Assembly: GCA_020726505.1 (NCBI GenBank)
Contig: JAHLEZ010000029.1
Location: 701,991 to 765,990 of the forward strand
Direction: 5' to 3'
Length of the DNA: 64,000 nt
Origin: Leptodontidium sp. MPI-SDFR-AT-0119
Lineage: Eukaryota; Ascomycota; Leotiomycetes; Helotiales; Leptodontidiaceae
In this document: one piece after another, positions 34,147 through 46,000 of the stretch
How positions within the stretch are numbered: position 1 is the stretch's first letter
Layout of the letters: the number at the start of each line of letters is the position of its first letter
Program-made: the position numbers and the translations under genes
The notes under the pieces: model-generated
Seen by the model: the letters and a program-made list of their open reading frames with translations, nothing else
Databases searched by the model: none
What the model was told of the DNA's origin: nothing

Positions 34147-35066
34147 TGTTACGGCTGGCAAAAGGTTGATACGGCGAGTTGACTTTAGCTGTGTATTTAG
34201 GCCTCTAGCTACGCTTAGAATCGAGAAGAAAAGACAAAGAGGAAAAGAGAGCTTTTTATAAGGGAGGGCTTAAGTATAAATATATAAAGGACCCTCTTAA
34301 TAAGGCCTAGCGTAGTCGAGTGTTATTCACGTTAATATATTACAGGCTTACTACTTAGTTTTCCTTATTAGGCTTAGCGCCGTCGCATAGCTAGCGATAC
34401 TACGAGCCCGTGTCGGTTAAAATACGAGGCGTATCGTAAGTCGTAATATTACCCCCCCCCCCTTTCCCAAAAAATTGTGTCCGCGTAATTATAACTATAA
34501 CTGTATCGTCTTTTAAGTCGTTATAGTCGTCGATACTAGTGTTATAAGCCTTTATTTAGCCACTTTGGGAGAGCTCTTAGCGATCCTTTAACATTAAAAT
34601 ACTTTAAGTAGAACTTTTTAATTATATATAGAGTTATTATAATGTTAAGTATAAGTATTACTTTAAGTCTTTATTAACGCCTAGTTACTTAATATAATAA
34701 AATAGCTTATTTTATATAACCTTAAAGCTAAGGATGCCTTTAATTTCCCACTTATCTTATTTAAGTAATAACTAAATAAGTGCCGGCGTAACTTTAACTT
34801 ATCTTAATAAAAAGTTATTAACGTACTTGCGGAGCGAGTGTAAGTGGAAAACGGGGTAAATTAACTAGTCCTTTAGTAGTTTAACTCTTTAACTCTCTTC
34901 TTCCTTAGTAATTACTTTAATTAAGCCGTATTACTTATTAAAGAGCTTTTTTAAGGGTCAGTCGATATTCTAGTTTTAAGTGTCGACTAATATTAAGTCA
35001 TTAACGTCTTAATTAACAGCGCGTCGTTCACGATTTATTAGTTATTTTATTTTCTTTTATTAATCT
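34147..35066 (-). mobile_element. 3' fragment of a second copy of the Gypsy chromovirus, inverted
   Basis: 34147-34448 is the reverse complement of the 302-bp LTR. It is followed by the C-rich complement of the polypurine tract (from 34449) and the decayed chromodomain/integrase end. Homology to the first copy (31992-32903) continues to 35066 and stops exactly where another LTR begins, so the copy was truncated or interrupted there. Confidence 0.88.
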
Positions 35067-38000
35067 TGTGACGCTTGCCCTAAAAAGACGGCAATCACGT
35101 GTAACTGACGCCTCACATATTAATACTAAACATATAACGATACTAAGCATTAACTTAGAATCTACAACTACAGAAGAAAGAAAGTAAGGAAAGAATAAGT
35201 CTATATATAAGAGGTTAATATACTTAGTACTATAGTAATCTCGGTACGTCCCGATTAGGCAGTACTAAGTAGAGCCGGTGGAAATAAGGCTTTAGACAGC
35301 GACAGTCGTCACACTACCCCCCCCTCTGGAAAAAGCTCGTCCTCGAGCGTTAGTCTATCTCTTTATTACTATCGAGGTCGTCGTAGTCGTTAATACCATT
35401 TTCCCATACTTTGATCTATTTAGGTAGCTTAGTAGGGTGACTGAAGTGGAAATCCCTGACTTTGTATAGAGCGTACTTGAGGTCAGAGGCGTCGTATTAG
35501 TCTAAGTTAACGTCTTGATTAAGCCAAGTGACATAGTAAGATAGAGTCTTGCCCTTCTTACGGTAAGCAAGTACTTCTTTTAATTCCTACTTATCGTCGC
35601 TTATAATATTAATCAGCGGGGGGGCATCTTATACTTGGCCTAATAGGGGATCGTTAGGGTCTCGGCGTAGCTTACTAGCTAGAAAGACATTATAGGCCTT
35701 TATATTCGCTAGTAATTCTAAGCGGTACAAGTGTCTTACCTTCTCGAGTACTCTAAATAGTCCATTAGTCGGCATATTTACTTCTTAAATAGATAGAGTG
35801 TCTTGAAGTAGCGTATGTCAAGTTAGACTAAGTTGTCGTTATTAAAGTCGATATTATAGCGAGAGGCGTTATAAGACCTAATTATCTTAACTTAAGCCAC
35901 AATAAGGTTCGACTGAGTTATGTCTTATACTTTCTTATAGCGTTAAGTATAATTAATAGCTTATTAAGTGTTTAACTTGTTAGTAGAAGTAATTAAGTCT
36001 AATAAGTTAATTTTCTAGTCTTAATCTGTACGTAATACGTATTTATAGACTATCTCAAATAAAGAGAGTCCCCCTAGGGAATCGTGTAGGAGGGACATCT
36101 AGGCGTAGTTTATAATAGGGAAGTACTTTAACTAGTCGTCTTAATAATACGTAATAAAAGGTTAGAGTCGTTTCTATAAGTATTAATTATATACTTTAGT
36201 CTAGCTATTTATTTGTAAGTAGTTAGTAGCGGACAACTGTCTCTTAGTTCTAAGGATCTTGCCAAGGGCAGTCTAAAACCTAGAGACAAACTAGGGCCTT
36301 TTATTAAAAGTAATAATTAAAGGAGCGCCAAAGTAATAATATATATAATATATATATAATAGTTAACTTCTGAGTATCTGTCGTCTTCTAGCAAGGGATA
36401 TTAATAGCTTGTTTATTAAATCTATCTATAAAGACGAGGATATTGTCGAATCTATACTTGTCTTTATTAAAGGAGTAATAGTCTACTATAATATGTTCTT
36501 ATAGTCTAAATAAAACAAGGAGAAGATAAAGGAATCTAGGCTTTTTATCTTAGGGGACTTGAATTCGTTAGTAGGTATAACAATTGCGGCAGTATTATTA
36601 GACTGTCGACGTGATTCCGTGCCACTAGTACTAAAAAGAGAGTATTTAAATCGTCTTCTTAGCACTAAGGTACACTATAGTGACTTAATTATAGACCTCT
36701 CATATAAGGAGAGTTTAGAAGTGATTAATATCGAGGACTAAGAGGCGGCCGTCGTAGAGTAGGAGGTCACCCACTAAGCTGAGTTTACCTGGAGAGCTTG
36801 ATATAGCTTACTTACGTAGAGCCTATAAGGAAGGAGCAGTGCGATTAGCCTCTAGGATTTACTATATAATAAAGAATATTAGTATAAGGGCAACGAGCTT
36901 AACGTCGGCTACTAGCGCGTTAGCGTCGTTAGGCGGCCGTAACTTTATAGACAGTAAGTTAAAGTTAACTTAGTCTTAGTGTAAGAGTTATTAAAAGCGT
37001 TAAGTCTTCTTCGTAAAGTTCTATTAATTTAACTCGTTTAGCTTATGGGAAAGTGCGTTTATTAAGGGGTTATAGATTCTAGGGCGGTACGTAATTATGA
37101 AATTATAGTCTGCTAGAAGCTCTACTTATTATGCTTGCTTAGTATTTAACTGCTTAAAGGTTATAAAGTATTCTAAGGCCTTATAGTCTGTTATAACACA
37201 GACTTAGTAGGGGGCTCTTACTAACTTAACACGCTAGTGCTTAAAGGATCTAATAATAGCTAGTATTTCTTTGTTATATATTACGTAATTAAGCTTAATA
37301 AGTAATATAGTTTTTGAAAAGAAAGTAATAAGGAACTAGTTATCGCCGTGTTATTAAGAAAGGACTCTGGCTATAATACTATTACTAGTATCCGTCTTTA
37401 GGAGGCAAGGTAAGTCTTGTCGGTAGTGTCTCAAGAGAGGCGCGGACGTGAGAGTATATTTTAGGAGGTCGAAGGCGTCTTCGTACTTTATAATAAAGTA
37501 GAAGGGAATGTTATTCTTAGTTAATTAAATAAGAGGTTTTACTATAATACCGTAGTCGCGGATAAATCTCTAGTAAAAGTTATAAAAACTAAGGAAGGAC
37601 TATATACTTTTAATAGAGCTAAAGTAAGTCTATTCACGAATAATAGAGACCTTCTCGGGATTAACTTTTAGGCCAAAAGTTAATATAATAAATCCTAAGT
37701 ACTTAGTTTATATTACTCTAAACTTATATTTCTTTAGGTCGGCCTATAACCTAATATCGTATAGGCGTTGAAGTACCTTTTTAACATAAAGCTAGTGTTA
37801 TAAGGGGTCCTTAGAGTGCCCCCATTCTCTTTGTTAAGAAGCCGAATGGCTCCCTGTGGTTATATATTGATTTCTAAGTACTGAATTCCCTTACTCGAAA
37901 GGACTGATACCCCCTACCTCTGATTGATGAGACCTTAGCTCGTATAATTAACGCTCGTATCTTTACTAAATTAGACATTTGTTAAGCTTTTTACTAAATC

Positions 38001-38649
38001 TAAATAAACTTAGTATTAGAGGAATATATTACCTTCTACACGAGGTACGGCGTATATAAGTACAAGGTTCTTTTATTTAGCTTAACTAATAGACCTACTA
38101 CTTATTAATATTACATAAACGATATTCTCTTCGACTACCTTAATAATTTCTATATAGTATACTTAAACGACATTCTCATATAGCGAATAGTGATTAAGAC
38201 AGCTTAATAAATCCTTTATGTCGGTGCAGTACCGGTTCATGTACTACGCCGCATGTGTGAATATATTCCAATGTGAGTATGGCGACAGAGTAATAAATGT
38301 ATGGTTCAAAATCTGTTTATATTCTAAGAGAGTGCGAGGAGAGCCAGACTATATATTACGAAACCCCACCGAATCTCCACCGAAACCAGTCCGGCTAAGC
38401 TCTGACCCCTGGCTTTGACCCGCACCCCCTTTTCCGGACTGAAGTATGCTCATGCAGGGACCTGTGGACCAACACTTTATCTAAGTTATCTGTAATATAT
38501 TCTTTAATAACCTCAAGTTCTTTAGTCGACATCTTATATAATAGCGAATACTTAAGTACTTTCTCACCCTCTCCTTCTAGCTTAATTTTGTAATCGTAAG
38601 AGCGGTAAGGGGGGAGAATATTGTGGCGGGGACAGCCGCTAATTTCTTT
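35067..38649 (-). mobile_element. Second Gypsy family, minus-strand fragment with an inverted RT segment
   Basis: A 3' LTR of about 247 bp (35067-35313, TGTGACGC...CGTCACA) is followed by a C-rich run (polypurine complement). Reading the minus strand from 38649 leftwards gives the pre-RT linker (HNILPPYRSYDYKIKLE...), RT, RNase H (YLGFII... near 37.7 kb), integrase and a C-terminal domain near 35.5 kb. The RT core at about 37806-38180 reads on the opposite (+) strand. A solo Copia LTR is inserted at 38219-38474. No 5' LTR is present; the right end abuts another LTR at 38650. A surviving + strand open frame at 36559-36741 is not a gene. Confidence 0.78.
38219..38474 (-). mobile_element. Solo Copia LTR, little RIPed, TSD CTTTA
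   Basis: 256 bp starting TGTCGGTGCAG and ending GGACCAACA, flanked by CTTTA on both sides (38214-38218, 38475-38479). It is the reverse complement of the LTRs of the Copia element at 54.7-62.3 kb, but keeps many C/G bases changed to T/A there. It sits inside RIPed Gypsy DNA; removing it plus one CTTTA restores the pre-RT reading frame on the minus strand. Confidence 0.9.
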
Positions 38650-39089
38650 TGTCACATGACTAGGCTAGTCCTTCGCATATATAAGGAGCTAACACTTGAC
38701 TATAAAACGTTAAGAACGTAACACTAAATATATTTTATTTATTAGAACCTTTTCCCTCCCCTCCTTTGCCGATTTGTACTCTCTAGATATGTAATATCTC
38801 TAGATTTAATTGATCTGTTATTTATAGAGCCTAGAATCTCCTCCGGTGGCTCGCTATATACTACCCTCTTGTTGTGTAGATTGGGGTTCGTCCCTCCCAC
38901 ATATTTTTGGTGACCTACGCAGGGAGTGTTAAGATGTGTGACGAGCGGCAGGGCAAAAGCAGTGGTTCAAGTGCTTAGAATATTAAGGTGCAGAACTAGA
39001 AGGGTTCTGCGAGAGGCTATATATATACAGGAATAGGGGGTAGCGGCCTGAGGTAGCTAGGCACGTGACAATCAACGTTCCGATCGTCA
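38650..39089 (+). mobile_element. Possible 5' end of another LTR retrotransposon
   Basis: 38650-38901 begins TGTCACATGAC and ends CCCTCCCACA, with the look of an LTR (about 252 bp). It is followed by TATTTTTGGTGACCTACG, which resembles the spacer and primer-binding region after Gypsy 5' LTRs. No second LTR was found, so the call rests on end motifs only. The remaining bases to 39089 hold no recognisable domain. Composition is less RIPed than its neighbours. Confidence 0.4.
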
Positions 39090-39869
39090 CAAGATGCGCG
39101 TATGTATCTTTAGTCGAAGGCCCTTAAACACTTAGATCCTCTTCTCTTCGATTCGCAGTCAAGTTTGACGAAACATGAAGATATACCTCTCGTACATAAT
39201 ACCTTTGCACACGATGCCTTCGCACACGACGATGCCTTCGCATACGATGCCTTCGTACTTGCCCGACGTACAGTTCCTCTTCTAATACTCCTCTTTTCGT
39301 TGAGCACTCTTTGGCTCTTGCCAACTACACGACAACGATACCTTTAGAAAGCCACTAACTTAGTCTTCTCTGCCGAGCGGCATTATACCTTCTTCGATAG
39401 CTTCTACGAGCTCTTCTTAACTTACCTCACTTCTACGACTACTTATCTCTTTTAATATGCCTTTATAAGCTATCTCTTCGACTTTATACTACGTACGATA
39501 TTTTTATACTTCGACGCTCCGTACACTTTAATATATATATATACGCACTTAACCCCCCTTTCGCTAAGGCATTTAAAAAACAGATAAGTCATTTATATAT
39601 CACTAGTTTCTATATGTAAATTATATTATAACTAAATGTTTAAATAATATTAAAGATCGGGTTTAGAGTTAAATAGTTACTTAAGGGCAAGTAAAGCCTT
39701 TAAAGGGAGGGACGGATGTAGTGGGGATAGCACGTGAGAGTTTGTTAGCTGACTTAACTACCCCTTTATATAGCTGGCTACTAGTTATAAAGTTGTACTT
39801 ATAAAATATATATAACGAATACTACTTTTGGCTCTTTTGTCGATATAATTAGGCTTTGTCCCCTTCACA
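39090..39869 (-). mobile_element. Truncated inverted copy of the TRIM-like element
   Basis: 39717-39869 is the reverse complement of the 153-bp TRIM LTR. The bases leftwards to about 39090 match its internal region inverted, and the other LTR is missing. This copy is less RIPed and preserves short tandem repeats of a CACGATGCCTTCG type at about 39208-39262, which explain the small open frames there. Confidence 0.78.
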
Positions 39870-41392
39870 TCACGAAGGGAAAAGGAAAGAATTAGAGATA
39901 GGATTCCTTTAGCTTATTAATTTAACGACGCTATTCCTCGTCAGCTTATTACATCTCTTAGTTTAATTATTTTTAATAGCCTCTAAATCGACGTCTTTAG
40001 ACGGTATAATAAGGTTAAATCCTTTTACTTAAACCTCGAAAAATATAGAACCGGAACCTTTAGGGAAAAACTATTAGTAATAGACTAAAATCCACGGCAC
40101 TTATACCTCTTAGCCGGCATATTAACGCCTTTTCTTCCTCTTATTTACTTAACTATATTATTCTTTAAAATGTTTTTAAATAACTTAACGCTAATAACTA
40201 ATATAACGACACAGAGTAAATAGGCACCCTTTTCTATTTATTTTAGGTCTCCTTAATTTGGGAATCGGGGGCTAAGTTAAACTAACTGGGATTAGTAACT
40301 TATTTAACTTTACTTAATATAAAATTAACCCTTTAATTTAGTTTACTTCTTTTAAAATCCGCTTTCGTGCTTCTTTAGTTATATTATAGCTATTAAAACC
40401 GCTTAAATAGTGGGAAGTCTGGCTAGGTAATATAGTATACTAGTATACGGTATATACTATTATTTTAAATACTAGTAAATGAACGAATAAATTTATAACT
40501 TAACTCTTTCTTTGAATTATTTAAATAATATCTCTCCTTCTCTTACTTTCTTTACGAGTTTTATTACCTTTACGCGTTTAGTACTTATAATCTAAACTTA
40601 TATATAATATAGCTAGCTATAATCTCCGCTTTTATACTTTTATACTTTTATACTTACTTTATACTTAAGAACCGCATTTTGGCTGACTTAGCCTATGTAT
40701 TTACTTCCCTTATTAAAAATCGACGACGATTACTGTCTCCTCGTAAAACTTACTTAATAATAAGGTTCTAGTGAAAGTTTCGACGGGGCTAGTGTCGTAT
40801 ATACTAGGGCTAACTTATACTCGAATTTGAGCCTTATCCGAGCTTATTTAGACGTAACCCTAACAAATGAATCTAATTAAATAAATCTTATGGCCTCGGC
40901 AAATCCACGTTAATAAGTTATATAGGGAATTAAATGAATTTTATATTAGATTTATTTAATAATAATAGATAAGAGGTAGTTATAGAGAGGAGAGCGGGGA
41001 AGAGGAATTACTAAAAGATATAAGTAACAGAGTCTCAAATTAAATAAGAAAGGGTACGACTACTTTAGTGAAGTACACACAATTAATAGAGGTTTAGAAG
41101 AGCTTTTAAATGTATTATTTAGAAGTTTGAATAGTCGTAGTTAATGTATAAAAGTATACCTTTATATTCTAAGTTGTCGCGTTAATTCCCTTTACTAAAG
41201 TAATAGGCGCTGTTACTAAGGAGGCACTATTTTTCCTTAAACCTGTTAGCGGTAATTCGCGGTTTTACGCTCTTATTAATCCATTTACTCTGACTTACCT
41301 TAATTTACTTAGCGTGGCTAATAAGTAAGGCGGAACGCGAATTACCGCAAAGGTGGGTCTGATTTACAAGGTCTTCTCCGCCGGCGGCCCTT
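39870..41392. repeat. RIPed DNA of unknown family with a 13-bp inverted repeat
   Basis: AT-rich, stop-filled sequence with no domain I can name. Near the right end, GCGGTAATTCGCG (41249-41261) and its exact reverse complement (41336-41348) face each other 74 bases apart, possibly the ends of a very small transposon. The last 30 bases are GC-rich and belong to the hairpin unit split by the next element. Confidence 0.45.
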
Positions 41393-42895
41393 TGTGACGG
41401 TCTTAGTGCTGATATCACGTGTTTAGGGGCTAGTGTTTTAGCTTTAAGGATATAAGGGTTAGCTACAGCTGTCCTTTTTCTGTATTTATTGTCCTAAGAA
41501 TAAGAGTACTATTTTAATATTACTTGTCTAGAGTGTAATCGTCACATTATAATAGATCCTTAGTTAAGACTAAGTACCCTAGGTCCTAGGTTTATACTTA
41601 TGTTCTGCTCTAGGCTACGTCTCACGTCTCACGCTTTCACGATTATTACGATTAAGTATATTAGGCTTATTTAAAATTATATATATATATATTTTTATCT
41701 CTTTTTTTACTCTTAACTAATAAATTAACTCCAAATTTAGGCTACTCTTGTAGACCTACAAGTAGAGCTATAGTACTAGCGCGACGAGATTACCTTCCTC
41801 TAAACGGTTATTACGACTTATACCCCTTTAAAACCGAAACCCTCTTTACCCGACCCCGAAAAATTTAACGAATAAGCCTACAAGTATAATACGTGGCTCC
41901 CCTTGATTAAGGTAAAGCTACAAGTAGACAGCGAAGTTATTAAGGACTTTATAACGTAATTCTATTACGTATACCTTAACCTCAAGAGCCACGTTTAAGT
42001 AATAGTCTTACTTTAACTCTCTTAAGCTAACGAGTCGTCTTATAACTATAATATAATACTCGACTAGCTTACGCGTGTTTATAACAACTTGAATAAGGTG
42101 TAAGAAGCGGAGGACAAGCTATATACCCTTAAATAAGGCACTGACTCTCTTTATGCCTATGTAGTTAAGTTTAAACAAGTCTTATACGAGGCTCGAGGTC
42201 AAGACTAGCTAGACGTCAATAAGATCTCCGCGTTCCGGAACGGCTTGAATTCTATACTACGTAATCGGCTTACTTAGTAGTTAAACCTTCCTCGTAAGTA
42301 CTTTGATTTTATACGAATTATATAGCAACTAGCCGGCCGTTCTTTTAACTTTATCTTGTTTATTCTTTATAACCCTTTTTCTTCTTTATATTATAACGCT
42401 AATAACTATTAGCACGGCGAGCTAATAAACGTTAACGCTGTAACTATTAGAGTAATTAATACTACCGCCGCCCTACGCGCTCGCTTAGTCTCCCTAGAGC
42501 TTAAGTAATAATTTAGGGCTAATGGTTTGTGTGTATAATACGGACTTTTAGGCTATTAAGTCAAAGACTACAAGTTAAGACTATATATCAATAGTACTAG
42601 TAAGGTTATTATTACTACTTTAAACGACAGCGCCTACGACAACGACTTAGACTCGGATGATCTAAACCATCTAAATACTTAGCAAAGAAACATTTTTCAT
42701 ACTTGAGCGCTCGGGACGAGCTTTTTAGGAAGGGGGGGTAATGTGACGGTCTTAGTGCTGACGTCACGTGTTTAGGGGCTAGTATTTCAGCTTTAAGGAT
42801 ATAGGGGTCAGTTACAGCTGTCCTTCTTCTGTATCTATTGTCCTAAGAATGAGAGTACTGTCTTGATATTACCTGTCTAGAGTGCAATCGTCACA
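41393..42895 (+). mobile_element. Gag-only non-autonomous LTR retrotransposon (1503 bp), TSD CCCTT
   Basis: 154-bp LTRs at 41393-41546 and 42742-42895 (TGTGACGGTC...TCGTCACA), with perfect target duplications CCCTT (41388-41392, 42896-42900). A polypurine tract (AAGGGGGGG) precedes the 3' LTR. The 1.2-kb interior reads on the + strand as one decayed Gypsy-type gag, with a zinc-knuckle relic near 42.53 kb; there is no protease, RT or integrase. It would depend on an autonomous partner. The 3' LTR is clearly less RIPed than the 5' LTR. Confidence 0.88.
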
Positions 42896-43060
42896 CCCTT
42901 CGGGGCCTGCGGGACCTTGCTTCGCGCAGTCGGTTACGGGCAAATATTAATCCGTTACGACCTTTGCCTGGCGGCCCTTCGAGGCCAGGGGACCTCGCTT
43001 CGCTAGGGTCAATTATATAGCTAAAACATTATATTTATAAAGAAAACGTACTTTATAATA
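42896..43060. repeat. GC-rich hairpin units, target of the gag-only element
   Basis: Two related units share GGCGGCCCTTCGRGGCC followed by GGACCT(T/C)GCTTCGC. One is split by the retrotransposon (left half ends at 41392, right half from 42901); the other is intact at 42970-43012. Each can fold into stem-loops such as CCTGGC/GCCAGG. They lie at the 3' side of the Helitron and could be its terminal hairpins or an independent short repeat. Confidence 0.45.
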
Positions 43061-43099
43061 ATGTATATTAAATGTTAATTATCGGCCTATCGCTAGCGC

Positions 43100-46000
43100 T
43101 AAAATCTATAGCCCTTCGCAAGTTACGGGATGGATTTTCTAGACCTTTACAAGAGAATATTATTAATTTTTTATATAGTCCTCTATAACTAACGACCGCC
43201 GTAATACTTCTTTTAAGAACGTTACTCGTCTGTACTTCTTAATCTAATGTCTCTCTCGTAACTCTTACTCACTTATAAAGTCGGTTTACTTCCGTAAAAT
43301 TTCCCGTAAAGTTATATTTGCTAGTCGAGGTTATATAGCTAGTTAATACCTTCTAAACTCTTTCTGTCGAGTATTCGAGGAAGCCTTTCTCTTTTAATAT
43401 ATCGAGTAAGTGTAAAATCGGCCGAAGGCAAATAGAGGTCGAATTTAAGCACAACTTAAGTAGTAATAGGCGGTTCTAAAGCTCTCGTTCGTAAGCTTGA
43501 TTTGTACGGGTATAATAAGTTTAAGAGGTTGTTATGCCTCCTAAAGCTCCTTAGCCGTTTATTAACCTTCGAATATCCTTTGTAGATCCGTAAGAGTTAT
43601 ATAACTCTTTCGCGGTTACTTGACTAGTTTTATAAACTCGTCCGTGAAGATGTTTACTTTTACCCACTGCCGCTAATCTTACTTAATCTCCCACTGCCTC
43701 TCTTCTCGACCCCACTAATATTCCTTATTACTATTACGAAGTCGTAACTACTACTAGACGTGTTCACGCTTTACTACTTGTTCCGTAAGCTCTTTTAGTG
43801 TCTTAATCCCTTGCTTTCGGTTCGCATTTAGTTTCCGTCGTATACGTCGATCGTGCCTCTCTTATATAAACTCCCCTTTTACCTTCTCTCGGTATTAATC
43901 GCGTTTCCGGGTCTAACAGATGCGACACGTTAATGCCCGATATCCGTGGTCTTGTATAGGGTAGTCCGTGATCTGCCGGTACGACTTACAGCCAGAGTAG
44001 CGTAATCGATTCGCAGGTAGGTCCGTAGGTGTCATGTTGAGGGGTAAAGAGTATATTTGCCAGTGAAGTTGGAGCTGACTTTGGTGTTGCGTGCACGGAC
44101 CCCTCACACGTGACAGCTTCATTTTCTCCGGAATTTAAGTTCAACGTAAGAGAGACGAGTTTTAAACAGCTCGCTGTCGCTCGCTGGCGTAGGCTTGAAG
44201 AATAAGAGGTTACGGATAGTTATAAGTAGTTACGAATAAGGCAAAGGAGAGCGGGCCGCTAAGGATCTGTAAAGGGTCCGTAAGCAAAAACTAGTCCGTA
44301 AGCGAAAAAAAAACCACCTGTAAGCAAAGCGAACTAAATAAGTAAGACCTTGTAAAATTTCTAGGTATATTATATTACACGTAGAGTTTAAATTAAGGGG
44401 TAAGAGAATACAAAGACTTGCCTTAGAAGTAACCTGTGACGCTGTTATATAAAATTGCCCGTGAGTAAAGACTAACGACTATAAATCTACCCTTATTGCC
44501 TTAAAGGACTAGCCCTGCGACTTATTAATAGTTATTACAAAGTATAATATAAGTAAGAATTACTTGCGAGAGAGAGTAAAAGATAATTACTAATCTATAA
44601 ACTTAAGTTTAATTCGTGGAATTATCCGTAATTAATTATTAAAGTCGCCGCTAAGTAACTAAACTTAGATCGTAAACCTCCTTAGGCTATAAATCAACAT
44701 CCGCGACCTGTTATAGAGCCCTTCTTATAAATAAAGGTTCCGTAAGAGTATTACGGGCGCGCCAACCTTAAGTTGTAGTTATAAAAGCGGTAGGCCTAAG
44801 AGATAAATATTCTATAAGACTTCTAGAGGCAGCTTAGTAATTTCCGGGTCTGCCTCGTTTACATCGGCCGAATCAATAGTTAAGTACGTCCGTTCTTGGC
44901 CGGGGAGTATATCTAAGATCGTTTAGTTTAACTCGCGGATCGTATTATTTAGAGTTAATAAGATTGCCCGTCTGTGAAAGGCCTAGTAGTCTTAGGGCGC
45001 TCATAAGAGTCGTTCTTATGAATAAACGTAGTTAATTAAGTTCGTAACTGACTTAGCGCGTGGGATAAAGGGCGAGAACGTGATCTAATTATTTAAAGAT
45101 AAGTCGTATAAAAGACTATTAATTTAGTTTATAAAATCTTACTTTAATAGGTCGTTATAAACCTATATATTAATTTATAAGGAGAGTTGACGAAGCCGCC
45201 GTTAAATCTACGTCTGTTATAAGTAGGCTCGTACAATCTCGGCCTGTAAATCATGTAGAACTACTAATAAGATCTATATAAAGTTACTACTAAGGACAAC
45301 AGGTATCCTACTAAAGAGGACGTCGTCTGTTATAGACTGTAAATCGACTAAGAGCTAGTACACGACCTTAAAGTAATACTTGTACTATATCGGCACCTTG
45401 TCCTAAATAATTAAGTCCGTTATATATAAGTACTAGCCTAACTTACTCGTCTTAGTAATCATACTTATAGACGACTCGTTAAGTTCAAGTGGGATCTAGA
45501 ACTAAAAATAAAACGTGCGTCCTTTTAAAAGAAGTAAAGCCGCAATGCCCGTAAATACTACGCAAAGGACTGTCTTGCCTTAACTATAGTAATAATAGTA
45601 TAAGGTCTAATAAAGGAAAGTCTTACTAGTACTACTAGGGCCTTATAAGTAGAAATAAGTAGTTTACAGGTCGTCCGTAATAACTGTCACAATCGTCTAA
45701 AAGTAGGCACGTTAGTCCGGGTTGAGCTGAGTTTGTATTACGGACGCTAGGGACGTCTCGCGGGCGAGATCGACTTGCTGGTCAGCTATATAATAGCTTA
45801 CGGTCTAGTTAAAGATATTCTCAAGTAGGCCAACGTCCGTAAGTGTTCGTTAGAGATCTACTAGGCCGAGCCTAACTAAGAAGAGGCCGTAGTCGTAGTA
45901 AGGATCGATTAGGGGGAGGGGAAAGCTAAGTGACTAGTCGTGGGCTAACTTACGGGCTAAGTCGTCGCAAAAGTGCTCTTTGTACTAGTCCTAAATAACT

